Source: Ramazzottius varieornatus (taxonomy: Eukaryota; Tardigrada; Eutardigrada; Parachela; Ramazzottiidae). Taken from it: a DNA stretch of 64,000 nt. Position 1 is the stretch's first letter; each line of letters opens with the position of its first letter. The translations under genes were made by a program, and so were the position numbers. Location of the stretch: assembly GCA_001949185.1 (NCBI GenBank), contig BDGG01000005.1, positions 2,705,972 through 2,769,971 of the forward strand, in the 5' to 3' direction. Positions 1 through 11,270 of this stretch are shown here, piece after piece. The notes under the pieces were generated by a model. It did no database searches. It was not told the origin of the DNA and saw nothing but the letters and a program-made list of their open reading frames with translations.

Positions 1-663
1 CTGCCGGACCACATTTTTGAACAAGGAAGTACCAGGACGATGCAGGCGTGGCTATCGTTTACATAATCTGCATAAGATCAGCCTCACTTTTTGCCTGTAC
101 TCAGGCAGTAAGATACTGGACGAATAAGTTTCAATCGTGCCGAAAGAAACAGCTGATTCGGAACGAAGACGAACATCAACAACAGAATAAGTTCCTCAGC
201 ACGACATTGCTTGTTCAGACGAGAAACTTCGACGAAAGTCGCGCACGCGGCGTACTCTGTCACAGCTCATAACACCGATCACTTTTGCAAACTTTGCAGT
301 TAGTTCAAATCAGACGTTCAGTTCGACCAGGTGTTGTACTCCGCCGTAAGACAAGAGCAGCTGCTTTTTCGAAAACAAGGTTAAAGCTCGACATCGTTGA
401 CATTAATCGGATGGGCAAAGTAAAAAACAATCGGCTCATCTCCAACGCTTGAGAATCAGAAACTGGCATTTTAACGTGGGAAAGTAATTAATGGTTCAAC
501 CGCTAACGAGCGTGTGAGTTCGGGGATTCGGGCATTTTCCACAAATAGCTTTCCATGTTTTGTGAATCTACTGAAACCAATAAGTACAAACGAGCAAGTA
601 TGAATTTCAACAATGCAAAGTGGTTCGCAATCGGGGAAACAAAAACAAAGAATAGCATTTTGC
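1..663. other. gene-free left edge
   Basis: No convincing exon was found. The open frames here are short, lack recognisable domains and have no paired splice signals. The stretch ends at the stop codon of the minus-strand glycine-rich gene, so its right part is probably that gene's 3' UTR and downstream flank. Confidence 0.5.
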
Positions 664-1112
664 TTATAGTTGAATTACAGCAATCAAAGCAACAACTGAG
701 GCTATTAAGAACGAGGAAGGAGAGACCAGGCTTCCAGCACCAAATCCAAAACCGCCACCGCCAAATCCACCACCACCCATTCCGCCACCCATTCCTGGCA
801 CAGCCATGCCGGTAGAAATCTGATAGCCGAGTGGATTCATGTGGCCCATGTTCCCGAACCCTCCATAAAAGCCGGTGTAGTAGGGGTTCATGTACATGCC
901 CATTCCGTACATCATGGGATTTATCGCTTGACCTGCATAAATTAACAAAAGATGAGCGATTTGGCAAAGAACTTGATGAGCGGAATCACTCTGCGCAGTG
1001 TTTGTTTACGATTGCTAATTTGAGGTATTACACCACACTAACCTGCTGACATGGCGAGATAGGATAGCAGGTAGACAAACGCTGCGGTAAAACACATCTT
1101 CAGCCTGTCCAT
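664..1112 (-). CDS. small secreted Gly/Met/Tyr-rich protein, probably GPI-anchored (paralogue A)
   Basis: Two exons on the minus strand, 1112-1043 and 932-664, joined by a GT-AG intron in phase 1, give 112 residues. The first exon encodes a classic signal peptide (basic start, then a hydrophobic run FVYLLSYLAM). The mature part is low-complexity: Met/Tyr/Asn/Gly blocks (MYGMGMYMNPYYTGFYGG) followed by a run of glycines with Phe. The last 20 or so residues are strongly hydrophobic and end at the stop, as expected of a GPI-anchor signal. A paralogue with the same exon split lies on the opposite strand at 2504-2961; both share a GFYGG core, the phase-1 intron just before a Gly-Gln pair, and the hydrophobic tail. 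The family is not recognised. Inference: a cell-surface low-complexity protein. Confidence 0.72.
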
Positions 1113-2503
1113 CTTCCTTCCTGTGGAGTTCCACTGGCGACAAGGTCCGTTCGTACAGGAAAAGAAGGTTCAGACGTTGGATTTGATTCGTTGATTAGGT
1201 CATCCTAGCTATTGAGACGTCCGGTTCATCGGAGGTTTGTCCGCAGATTCGGACTATGATTATCTACGACAGTTCAATGCTTTACAGATAAAGTGAAATA
1301 CTTGAAGGTAAGCAAAATCGTCGGTCGATCTAGGGAGGTTTTCGGACAAAGTACCCCGATCGCGATGCTGCACCTGGGAAATCAAAAGCCGTACCTTACG
1401 GTATGTGTTGGGGGGAAGTTGAGTAATCGGCGGGATTCTGAGTCAGAAGGTCCACAAGCCGACGAGAAGAAATTTCGACGAAGCACCTTCCAGCGTTCAC
1501 TTATTATGATGTATTGGTACAGGCGTGGAATATGTACGAAGGGAAACAATAATAACCATCGGTTGAAAGCTTTGTATTAGAAAATCGTTCACAACATGAC
1601 TCGAACGAGGTTGTAATACCTTCGATTTTGAGCGAGCTGTGCACATGGCATCTCGTAGCTGCGATCAATGTTAACGCTGTACTACCGGCGCGCTAAGGTA
1701 CGCGAAAAAGCCCTGGAAGCTGCGAGCATACGCGTTCATAACAAGCCAGACTGCTGCGTGTCGGTCCGAAGTATACCGTGTATCGACCATGTATCGAGGC
1801 ACAACGGAAAGATCTCTTCGTTTTTTACAGCAGATCTTGAGCTACATATCATACCTTGTTGTGACACATTTCGGATTCACGGACGCTGATGACCAGTGGA
1901 ACAAGTTTTTTACCGTAGCATTGAACCCCGGTAATCGGCCAAGTGCAATGGTCACTTACTGTTGCGTGTTATCATCACACTCGGCACGTGACTTTGTTTT
2001 TTGAAGATTGATTTCTGGAAATTTGTATCCTTTGCAAACACAGTTTCTTTCCGTCGACAACAGCAAACACAACAAGCACATCTTGGAAGTTTCAGGCCAC
2101 CTAACACTCTCCGGTTCATGTTGCGCCACTGGATCTGGTACCACCATTGGAAGTATACATGTTATATCGTTACCTCAATCTATGTCGACCGACAACGAAG
2201 ATTTCACACGAGACAGCGTTTTTTGAGCCGATCGCTTTTCTGGGCTTTTCCAGTATCATTCATCGAAACGGACAGTTCGACAATTTTCTGCTGTATGACA
2301 ACTTGGACATTTGGACCCTAGCTGCGAATCGACCACCGCAAAGCCACTGCCGCTTCGTGTTCGACTCCGCGCAACCGTCCTTGCTGCTGTTTCTCAAAGC
2401 ACAAGCAGGAACAGAACATCCGCTCATGTAATATCAGCTGTCCCGCAGCAGTTTTGCTTGGAAGATAGCAATCCAGAAAGACTTTTCAAAGAAGTGCGCC
2501 ATT
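1113..2503. other. spacer between the two glycine-rich paralogues
   Basis: This holds the 5' flanks of both divergently transcribed small secreted-protein genes. Overlapping short frames are present but none shows domains or a splice-supported extension. No tRNA, long repeat or transposon end was recognised. Confidence 0.4.
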
Positions 2504-2961
2504 ATGCGACACTGGCACATCTTGTTTGAAGGGTGTGGAATTTCATCTGTTTTGCTCCTACTGCAGACATTGACGCAGAACGTTCATGGTACGGTTTACC
2601 TTCAAACCGTATTCTCCTGTTGTCAGCAGAATTCTAAGAACTGCTGGTCGTTTTTACAGGGCAAAGTCTGGCTTACAGTCGTCTGAATCCCATCACGTAC
2701 TATGGGTACACTCAACCTTACCTTTCCGGGTTTTACGGAGGTATAGGCGCCATGCCGTACATGAGTTCATGGCAAGCCTCAATGTATCAAGGAAATAATA
2801 ACTTTGGAGCGCTCGGTATGAATGGACTCGGAGCCTACGGGATCGGAATGGGAGGTTTCGGGAGCTGGAACAGCGCACCAACGCTTTCCGTACGACTTTT
2901 ACCGGTTGCACTTTCAATCTCGTGCCTGTTACTACTGAAACAGTTTATATCACTAGCATAG
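2504..2961 (+). CDS. small secreted Gly/Asn/Tyr-rich protein, probably GPI-anchored (paralogue B)
   Basis: Exons 2504-2588 and 2660-2961 (71-bp GT-AG intron, phase 1) encode 128 residues. The N-terminus carries a hydrophobic signal (SSVLLLLQTL). The middle is rich in Tyr, Gly, Asn and Met (YYGYTQPYLSGFYGG, then MGGFGSW). The C-terminus is a hydrophobic tail (LLPVALSISCLLLLKQF), consistent with GPI attachment. The intron position and phase match paralogue A on the opposite strand, which is the main support for the model: in both, the second exon begins by completing a Gly codon followed by Gln. No named family is recognised. Confidence 0.72.
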
Positions 2962-3086
2962 AGTTTTCAAGAAAGCTTCTAATTTATAACTACTGTACAG
3001 ACATTTTATATGTTTTGCTGTACGTAGAAACCTATAACCAGCGTGAAGTTCAGAACGCCGACGATTTTTCAACTTCATGCAAGTCA

Positions 3087-3109
3087 AAGACGCCACCTGG
3101 CGTCTTTAT
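3087..3109. repeat. short hairpin just beyond the 5S gene
   Basis: A perfect 8-bp stem AAGACGCC / GGCGTCTT closes a four-base loop. It lies about 40 bp past the 3' end of the 5S rRNA gene in its direction of transcription. Function unknown. Confidence 0.45.
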
Positions 3110-3148
3110 TGTACTGCAGGTTCGCTGCCGATAACGAGCAAAAAAGAG

Positions 3149-3267
3149 AGCCTGCAACACCCGGTGTTCCCAAGCGGTCACCCATCTAAGTACTAACCGG
3201 GCCCGACGTAGCTTATCTTCCGAGATCGAACGGGATCGGGAGCATTCTACGTGGTATGGTCGCAGGC
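3149..3267 (-). rRNA. 5S ribosomal RNA
   Basis: Read on the minus strand this is a full-length eukaryotic 5S rRNA. It starts GCCTGCGACCATACCACG, contains the conserved GATCTCGGAAG and the box C region GGTTAGTACTTAGATGGG, and ends by pairing GCAGGC with the 5' GCCTGC. A run of six T residues follows directly on the minus strand (A run at 3140-3145), the expected RNA polymerase III terminator. The internal A box, intermediate element and C box appear intact, so the copy looks functional. It is a single copy here rather than part of a tandem array. Confidence 0.96.
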
Positions 3268-4984
3268 AAAAGCTCCAAACATTTTCTGCTATGAGAAGAC
3301 AGATAAACCATAAAATGCGGGTTTTTCCAATCGGGGTCTGTCGGCAATCGCCCATCGGCACGATCGCGGCACTAGGTATGCGGAACTTGACTGCTTCTCT
3401 TCATGTTCTTGGTGAAACGACGTATCGCTGTTTTCGACTCCGAGCCCGCTATTAGGTCTTGCTCGTTCAGACCGAGGTCTACGACACACGCTAAAGTTCC
3501 ACTGTACCAGTACAGTTAGAAATTCACCAGATAAGACGCGCAAACCATCAATGCGGGATCACAATTACGCGCCACCTCCTTAATTACCTAATACTGCACT
3601 GCAAAACACCAATAAAATTACCGCTGCAGCTCAAAAACCGGAACGTAACAGGGCAGTATGGAATCTTCTTTTCTTACAACTTTAGTTGCATTTCGGTCGG
3701 ATAACCGTCAAGATGGCTTCCACACCACGACGGGGAGGCCGCCCGAAAAAAAACCTCTAAGTCTTGACGTTGATTCAGATTGTGTTTCTGTATTTGATTC
3801 ACCTGTGCGAATTAAATCATCGAGGAATATTACTATGCCTTGGAGCTAGTGTGTTCTGACCAGACTTCACTTGCGAACTGCTCAAAAGCGTGTTTAAACA
3901 ATACTGAAACGAGAAGAGACGGCAAGGGTGATAAAGGTCAAAACGAAGAAACAAGAGAATTAGCTTCCATGAAAATTTCATGGAAATGCAGGCTGCCTTT
4001 GTGAGGCCACGAGAGCGGCTAATTGTTTGAAGCATGGAACTCGCTCAAGAGAAAGGCGGCTCAAATGCTCAGATGAAGCATTCGAGACTGACCCAATGAC
4101 CAAGGCTGAACAGATGCAGCGTAAAAATACTCCGCAGGTACAGGGTGGAAGTTGACTGGTCAACCCTCTCTCTGTCCATCTCGTAAAGAAAACAAACTTT
4201 GAAGCATCACGGTGAACATTCGACCCGACCACGGTCGAAATTGGGTTACAAATAGTGAAATGAAGAAAAAAACTCATACAAAATTATTTTCCGAAGCAAA
4301 ACAGTTGTGTTCACAAAGTGTTAGGTTTGGAAACCGAGACTGACTATAGTTTTCGAGAAACAGCCTCCCAAAGTCAATTTGTCCTGCCATTTTTAAATCT
4401 GCGCGGTCAACATTGCAGGTGGCTACTTAAAAAAACTCTCACTTTGTCGGCAAGGTTGTTATCTACAACTTTTGTGCTGGGTGGCTCCCGACTGAACGCA
4501 CGAGTCGAGATAGAGCACCGAAAAACCAAAATCGTGTTCGTGGGTCCACAGCAGCGCACTATAGCCTCTGGCTGCGTAGCGCGCACCACGACACGGTAGT
4601 ATGACCATTACTTCATCATGGGGAGCACTGTCTACACGGAAAACATTCCCCCATCTTCCGTATCTAATTTTTTGGCGAGAGGGCCAGAATACACGATAAC
4701 CTCCCCTTAACCGGCGGTTCTGCAGGTATCTAACCAAAAGGTTCCCACTTCTCCCTATAGCGACACGATACTAAACTTGGCCCACGTAACTGACATACCT
4801 CTGGGATGTTTATACTGTACCTTAACAGGAATGAGCCCTCAGGATTCGAGTGTGGGTTCTGCTGGTCCTTTCAGCAACTCGTTTCGAAGTACAGACCCTT
4901 TCCGCCTTTCCGCTAGGTTTCCGCTTTCATTTGCCGAGTAAACACAGATCACGGTGAATTACTGCATTCAAGCAAGCTTTTGGG
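3268..4984. other. gene-free spacer
   Basis: Upstream flank of the 5S gene and beyond. Short unsupported open frames only. No spliced-leader RNA, tRNA or recognisable transposon end was found. Confidence 0.4.
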
Positions 4985-5227
4985 TCATGGCGATGCTTCC
5001 CAACCGGTAGAGGCTTCCATGTCGTTCAGGTTGACATCAAAAGACGTATTCCATGTGGACATGTCGTACAGCGAAAGTCCAAAGCTGAGGACATCCGACT
5101 CGGCTGTCAAACTCTTGCGCGGGTCTTGTCGAACTTCTGGCGGCATCCACATGTTGACGATCATGGTCGACACTCTCTGTTCCCACTGTCTCCAAGTGCT
5201 CGCCACGCCATCTGGTGACAATTTCAT
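4985..5227 (-). pseudogene. protein-kinase C-lobe fragment (possibly PBK/TOPK-like)
   Basis: The minus-strand frame contains WMPPEV, then about 15 residues later SDVLSFGLSLYDM. This is the spacing of the kinase subdomain VIII (APE-like) and subdomain IX (DxWSFG) motifs. The following NLND stretch recalls the PBK/TOPK family. No N-lobe, glycine loop, VAIK or HRD/DFG motif was found in the 400 bp upstream, and the frame stops soon after subdomain IX. It is therefore most likely a relic or a single isolated exon. The resemblance was judged by eye and is moderate. Confidence 0.35.
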
Positions 5228-5605
5228 AGCACGCTCTCAAGAAGTGTTTCCTCAGACCGGTTTCAAAGTCTGTCCTGCCGGTTTGTTATAAAACTGTGAT
5301 GAATCATTCCTATACATTTCTGGTTGTGAGCTCATTCAGTCACGAACACGCAGAATGTTAAGGGAGACCGTAGCGAAGTCTACTAGGACGTTGTATGACA
5401 TAGGCTACAAGGCTAACGATAAGCCAGTGACTATATGCTCCGTCCAAGGTGACTTTGCAATCCGGTACGCAGCCTGTAATTGTTTCATGCACTGTATAGC
5501 GTATCCGTATAGGGAAAAAAAGATATAGAGCACTGCTGTCTCCAGTTAACTGTTTAGTTCTTCCGCTACTATTCTTCGGACCGATTCTTACTTCGATCTT
5601 CCAAC

Positions 5606-6019
5606 ATGGGCGACCACGGTAACGTCAAGATCGTGACCGACAAGTCAGACCTGGAGAAGATCCTGAAGGATGCCGGTGGAAAGCTGGTCATCATTGACTT
5701 CTCGGCCAAGTGGTGCGGACCATGCAAGAACATCCATCCCAAGTACACCGCCTTGTCGTCCCAATATTCCGATGCCGTATTCCTGACTGTCGACGTGGAC
5801 GACGCCGAGGAGATCGCGGCTGCGTACGATGTCAGCTCCATGGTAAGAATTCATGCAGCTGTTGATGTACACTGATTTTGCCTTAGCAACTTGATTCAAA
5901 CATCAAGTTTTTGTCCGTTGTAGCCTACCTTCGTCTTCGTCAAGAATGGCAAATCCGTCGAAAGGTTTTCCGGAGCTAACCCGACCAAGCTAGAAGAGAT
6001 GATCAACAAGCTGAAGTAG
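5606..6019 (+). CDS. thioredoxin (paralogue 1)
   Basis: Exons 5606-5842 and 5924-6019 (phase-0 GT-AG intron) give a 110-residue cytosolic thioredoxin. The active site WCGPC spans residues 36-40 and is preceded by IIDFSAK. The exon junction falls immediately before the cis-proline (M|PTFVF), and the family's FSGA block follows. The length is typical and no targeting peptide is present. Thioredoxin reduces protein disulfides using thioredoxin reductase and NADPH. A paralogue with the identical intron position lies at 12513-13030 in the same orientation, so this is a tandem duplication now split by transposon insertions. Confidence 0.95.
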
Positions 6020-6659
6020 ACCTTTAGAACTAGGATGGGGGTTGCACTCGAAAAAATGCCTTGACGGAATAACAATCTTTTATACCATAATCAACTCGCC
6101 TTTCAATTGACTGTACAGTCATGTTGTGCGTGATAACATCTGCTGCCCATTCTTGAGGTTTTAAATTTGTCTAACGTTCAATTTTAACGGAAATTCCCCT
6201 AATATTGTCTTTTGAATAACGTGACATTATTCTCAAGTTTAAAACTTTGAATTGCCGCTCTGAATTTGTGGGTTTTTGAGCCATTTTAGAATTCTTCAGT
6301 GATTACCTGGGACTAAAACTCAACTCGTCAGTTCAGTTTTCCTGCAGATTTCATTCCCCACAGCTCCTGACTTATTGGAGAACAAAGGTTTCGCGAATGT
6401 CGTTGATCGTACCCACGGTCTTACTTCGTCAGATTCCCGTGGATGGACCCTTGTAAATTTTAGGTTTCTGGTGCTGCGATGTAGCCCTCAGCCTGTAAAC
6501 CGCCGACATTTTGTTAGCTCGAGCGCCATCTAGCTGTGGATACGGTTGTACAACAGACGTACATGTACAGGGTACGCCAACAGATGCGCCAGTTTCTCGT
6601 TCCACTCCCGATTTTCCGCATCCTGATTCCTGGATGCCAGAATGGAGAGGGTACGAGAT

Positions 6660-6760
6660 CAGTCAACCGCTCACATTTGGCCTCACATTTCGGACTCTCA
6701 CATCTAGTCTCACATTTCGCCAAGGCAAACCCCGCCCCAAATCAAAAAATGTGAGACGAC
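6660..6760. repeat. CTCACATTT repeat cluster, left arm
   Basis: Four direct copies of a CTCACATTT-like motif and one inverted copy (AAATGTGAG) follow the 13-mer CAGTCAACCGCTC at 6660-6672. A matching cluster in inverted order closes at 11375-11387 with GAGCGGTTGATTG. The two could be the ends of one older element into which the younger hAT copies inserted, but no target duplication was seen. Confidence 0.5.
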
Positions 6761-6969
6761 AACATGACGAGCTGCGGAAATCGCCACTTTGAGAAATGAG
6801 TATCGGCTTATGAGAATGCGTCCAAAGCATTTTAGGTCGGAACTGGCCTTTTATACATCAAATTGTTCGAAATGTTGAACCGCACCACAGGTTAATTTCG
6901 CCGCACTTTGCCGCGGTAATTAAATCAAAACGCTTGGCTGGAAGATTTTAAATTACTGCTCCAAATGCA

Positions 6970-7163
6970 TAGGGGTGTTCTGGGCCAGTTTCAACATTGG
7001 CGATGTGTTGCAGCTGGAGACGCGCACCAGCGAGCACTTTCGGCGCACGTTGTCTCCATAGTCTTGGTACTTGATCAGTTGATTAAAAGCGCTGCGCACA
7101 CCGGATGAGACCTATGTGCGAGCTAACATAAGAAAACACGTGCTTAGGGGTGAGACACCCCTA
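6970..7163. mobile_element. small hAT-like MITE with TAGGGGTGT ends
   Basis: The element begins TAGGGGTGT at 6970 and ends ACACCCCTA at 7163. TGCA lies immediately outside on both sides (6966-6969 and 7164-7167). A further TAGGGGTGT starts at 7168, so a second copy or a truncated end abuts it. The interior has no coding capacity. The ends resemble hAT termini, but no 8-bp duplication is visible. Confidence 0.4.
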
Positions 7164-7453
7164 TGCATAGGGGTGTATTATTCCTCGTAACTCACTCACC
7201 AGTGGTCAAAACTTGATTCTGACTTCGGGTTCGGGTTCCTCAAGGTCTTTTTGACGTAGGTTTCAGTCTCGTTTGACTTCGCCCCTGGGGTCCAGAAACT
7301 TCAAATGCTCTCCTGAACAATTTAATCGTGAGCCAGTTCGACGCATTCTCATACGTCGATACTCCAATGGCTGCGCCGCGCAGCCTGCGCGGCACTCATT
7401 TTCGCTCAGATGGCCTTATCCTCGCTCGGAAGTCGTAAAACATGATGGACAGC

Positions 7454-8007
7454 TAGTGCTGGCAAAGATACGGTATACCGATATCGTATCGAGATATATC
7501 GAATCTTTGCGATAAAATATTCGGCGATGTCGTATCGCGCCATATCGATATATTTTCGATATATCGGTATTTTGCTGAATGGCAAACTGGCCAGTGATAT
7601 CTCGTTTACGGAAGACCATGTTTGATTCCAAAACTTGATTTTGGCCCTAGTGTACCGAGTACACGCCACCCATTCGGTTCTGGTACTAATTCTGTCCAGG
7701 TTTCCATGTGTTTGAAGTTTTGGTATAATCATGTCTTTGCTGTATCCAACGCTTTCGATCTCACTAATACTTTATGTGGAAATCGGCTTCTCGAGTTTTT
7801 GGGCTTGGACCAGTGAAATTCCGAAAAACTAAAATCCAGAAATATCGATATATCGCTGCGATAAGATACGATATATCGAAAATACGGTAAAAAAATATTA
7901 TATCGAAATATCGATATCGAATGAATATCGAAGACCGCGATAAAATATCCGCCGATATTGTAGCGAAAAATATCGTATCGAATTTTGTCGTATTTGTGCC
8001 AGCACTA
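7454..8007. mobile_element. hAT-type MITE with TATCGATA-rich subterminal arrays
   Basis: Terminal inverted repeats TAGTGCTGGCAAA and TTTGTGCCAGCACTA bound a 554-bp non-coding element. The 8-bp flanks TGGACAGC (7446-7453) and TGGTCAGC (8008-8015) match at seven of eight positions, the hallmark target duplication length of hAT transposons. Both subterminal regions are dense in ATATCGATA-like palindromes, probably transposase-binding arrays. No transposase is encoded. Confidence 0.85.
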
Positions 8008-8084
8008 TGGTCAGCACGGTCTCACATAACGGTCGACTTTTGGTGAGCAGCCGCAGTCTCACATAATTTTGTAAACTCTTGATT

Positions 8085-8175
8085 CCATTCCTTTCCAAAT
8101 TCCGTTCCATTCCTCGAATTCCGTTCCGTTCCAAAGGGTAGCGGTTTGGAACGGTGGAATTCCTATTTGGAAAAC
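8085..8175. repeat. degenerate GTTCCATTCC simple repeat
   Basis: Repeated CCATTCC, CCGTTCC and GGAATTCC words in both orientations form a low-complexity inverted array. It may be the eroded end of another element of the same style as the neighbouring MITE, but termini could not be defined. Confidence 0.4.
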
Positions 8176-9064
8176 TAGCAAAAATCGGAGAAAATTTAGG
8201 AATTCCACGAGGTGAACAGTCGAAGATCTGGCAGATCTTGTCGGAAACCTGAACCGGATGCTGGCTCATGCATGCGTACCACTGAGGCTAATTGGTCGTT
8301 CAGTTGAACGACCAATAGCATTTTCGATCCGTGGCACTAAAGTATACGGCGCATTCAACTTTGCGTAAGTCTTCGACTTTCCGTTACACTTTCAGGTGCG
8401 ACGACCGGAAGTTCGGATCGGCCAATCTTCAGCTGGCTTTCAGTCTCAACCAAATATTTGTGGATGACTTCAGATCATGTTTACGGTGCTAGATGGGTAT
8501 GTAAAAAGAACTAAGCTGGCAAATGGCACTTTGTAAATCCAGATTTTCGCGAGAATTTTCCATTCCAAGGGTATTCGGCCTGGAATTTACAACCTTAGGA
8601 CTCCCACATCTAGGGATGTTAATTATCCATCCACAACGGATTTATCCGGATATATCCGGATAAAACATGGATTGGATAAGAATTTGATCCATCCAGCTCC
8701 TGATCGGATAAAACTTTTATCCATCCGGATATGATCCCGATAACATCTCTATCCATCCGAGGTCTATCCGGATGAACCTACCTGAATCAATAAAACAGAC
8801 AACCAAAGCAGAACAGCCCAACTCGTCTTACTAACGTTACGTAGCAGTATGAAAGAATCGTAACGATGCGCAATCCCTCTACTGTTACAAGCCTACCGGA
8901 AGTCAGCATATTGAACATTGTTTCTCGTTACACTCTTCCGTTCTTACAAACCATAGCTCCTGCTGCTTGTAGGTTGTTTTCATTACAGTCAAAGAGGAAG
9001 TTCCGATATTGCCGAGAAGTCTACTGCTCCACCTCCGAATACGCAGCTGTCTAACCGCGAACGG

Positions 9065-9344
9065 ATGATGGCACAATCAACTTCGGCAGTAGACTCCCGC
9101 CTTAACGAAGATGACCAATTCTTCCTGGATCCAAAGGAATCAGTCAAGAGATGTCCTGGAATTTTGGAGCATGTCGGAAAGCCGCTATCCGACATTGTAC
9201 CGCATTGCGAAGGATGTTCTGGCTGCACAGGCTTCTTCTGTGCCTCCTGAGACTGCATTCTCTGATTGTGGTCGATACGTTACAGTCCTTCGTAACCGCC
9301 TAGAACCTGAGGCCCTTCAAGCCATGTTATATCTGAACTCTTGA
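9065..9344 (+). pseudogene. hAT transposase C-terminal (dimerisation) domain remnant
   Basis: The end of the plus-strand frame reads ESRYPTLYRIAKDVLAAQAS, then SVPPETAFSDCGRYVTVLRN and the RLEPEALQAMLYLN ending. This is the signature of the hAT-family C-terminal dimerisation domain. The upstream part lies in a different frame (DDQFFLDPKESVKRCP), so at least one frameshift separates the pieces near 9135. The catalytic core is missing, probably replaced by the retroelement insertion or lost earlier. Confidence 0.8.
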
Positions 9345-9369
9345 ACTGTGGTTTTTGAAGCTATGGTAG

Positions 9370-11050
9370 CAATAATAATAACCTTCATTTTGCTCGAATG
9401 CATAGCCAGGCTCTGCGCTGTATGAACAAAATTCGAAAAATAAGGCAAGAGCGCCGCGAGAAAAGGGAAAAAAGTTTGAAAATAACAGGCTTCAGACCAG
9501 TAGATTTCCATCAATGTATTTCTTGCACCACATAAACTTAGAAAGATGGAGTTTACCGACATAGTTTTTGAAAGACCCAGGGCTTTTTTAAGTCTACAAA
9601 TAAATGACAAAATGAAGGATCTTTGAGAAGAGCTTCGGCGATGTAAGCGAAGGAGCCGACGGTGGACTTGAGAAGTGCGCGTGAAGAGTTGGCCATCGGG
9701 ACTAGGGACAGCATCATGGCTTTATCGTGGCTCCTGGTTCGTAGATTCGGGCTTGGCTGGACAATCTTCATCAGCTGTTCTGCGTTTGCGAAGGTACCGT
9801 TTCATATCTTGTAGGTCGTCTCCAGAATTTTCTCGTAGCGGCGGTGCCACAATGGCTTCCATTCAACTTCCCGGAGATCCTGGAGGTATCGACTGAAGTC
9901 TGGGTCGTGGCTCTGGTCCTCTTTGTCGGCTCGGCTTGGACGGATGCTCTGTGAAAAGTTTTTCTGTATCGACTCCAGCTGCCTCTGCAATTTCTTAGTA
10001 CTGAAGAACCAGCAAGGAGAAGCATAGTCCGCGACTGATCGCACTAAACTGCTAAACAGGAGCTGCGTTACCGCGCCATATCGCTTCGGGAAGAAACCGT
10101 TGATAACATACAGCGTTTGTCTGCACTTCGCTGTAACTTTGTTCACCTGAGCCGTCCAGTCCATCTTGCTTGAAATCTTGACACCAAGGCACTCTGCTTC
10201 GTTCTCAGTCAGGATGACTTTGTTGTTGATCGTGTAGCTGCCACTAGGAATTTCTACCTTCTTAGTCTTGTTCGATATTCGGAGATGTTGGGATTTTCCA
10301 GGGTTGATCTCCAGCCCGGTTTCTTTGCACCACTCTTCCAGTCGATCTAGGTCTTGTTGAAGTGCTTTGCAGTCTTCGTTGTTCTTGATGGCCCGCCACA
10401 AGACGATTTCGTCCGCGTACTGCATGACGAAGCACCGGAGCAATGAGCCGAGAATTGACCCCTGTGGGACGCCAGAAGGGACAGCACGCTCTGTGGAGAA
10501 ATGACCATCAGTCACTACTCTTTGACTTCTTCCTCAGAGGTAGTCGGACAGGAGATCTTTGAGTTCTCCTCCAACTCCGTTACTCGACAGACTTGTTACG
10601 ATGGTGGAATGGGGAGGCTTGTCGAAGGCTTTTGAGCAATCCAGGTAGACTACATCCACTTCTTCTCTCCTCAGCAAAGCTTGGCTGTAGTGGTAGGCCA
10701 TAAGGAGCAGCTGCATCTCGCTGGATCTTCTTCTCCGGAAACCAAACTGCGAATCTGAAAGTAAGCCATGAGAGTTCAAATAGTTGGTCAAGTGGCTCGT
10801 TGCGATCTTTTCAAAGAGCTTGGACAGCGGCGGAAGGAGTGAAATCGGACGAAACTGCGAGCATACCTTCTTCGGTATAAGCACCACGTCGGCTTGCTCC
10901 CAGGCTGTTGGATACTGTTTGCTGCTCACTATTAAGTTGAAGAGTCGTGACAAGGGATGCAGAATGGACGTCCCAGCGATCTTGAGCAGGCGATTGGTGA
11001 TGAAGAAGCTGCCGGATGCCGGATGATGACAGACGATGAATAGATACGCT
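9370..11050 (-). mobile_element. 5'-truncated non-LTR (LINE) retrotransposon inside the hAT element
   Basis: The minus strand encodes a reverse transcriptase of Jockey/CR1 style, followed on its 3' side by a short ATT-type tail (AATAATAATAA read on plus near 9372). The 5' end is missing: the frame opens in the middle of the RT. Target duplications were not identified. Because it lies between intact hAT ends, it inserted after the hAT element did. Confidence 0.82.
9802..10953 (-). pseudogene. reverse transcriptase domain, inactivated
   Basis: Reading down the minus strand: IPKK, FRPISLLPPLSKLFEK, the QFGFRRRRS block, YLDCSKAFDKPPHS (finger/palm motifs), then VPQGSILGSL and a catalytic box that reads YADEIVLW instead of YADD. 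A GLEINPGKSQ thumb motif follows. One in-frame TGA at about 10534 replaces the Arg of a DYLRGR-type motif (a CGA to TGA change). Several residues are missing between ILGSLL and the YAD box. Both the stop and the altered catalytic box indicate a dead copy. Confidence 0.85.
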
Positions 11051-11270
11051 ACAAAGTTTGGTAGTTTCGGTTTGGCTCCAGTGATTGAACAGTTTGTATC
11101 TAATTGGTTTAACCGGATAATATTCGGATAATCCAGATAAAAGTTTTATCCAAGAAGCTGGATACGGATAAACCTTTTATCCATCCAAATTGTATCCGGA
11201 TAAATTCTTATCCATCCGCTTATCCATCCATCTAACCGTTTATCCATCTATTAACAACCCTACCCACATC

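Larger units (their letters stand above)
8611..11262. mobile_element. hAT transposon, non-autonomous, carrying a nested retroelement
   Basis: The ends TAGGGATGTTAA (8611) and TTAACAACCCTA (11262) are inverted repeats. The 8 bp outside them are identical, CCCACATC at 8603-8610 and 11263-11270, proving the insertion boundaries. Both subterminal zones contain arrays of TTATCCGGATA-like palindromes. The interior keeps the 3' part of a hAT transposase (8866-9344) but is interrupted by a minus-strand non-LTR retrotransposon (about 9370-11050). The element is therefore a dead hAT with intact ends. Confidence 0.93.

Noticed and set aside
3268-3660. Possible spliced-leader RNA linked to the 5S gene, as in nematodes
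   Set aside because: No conserved leader followed by a splice donor and Sm site was visible.
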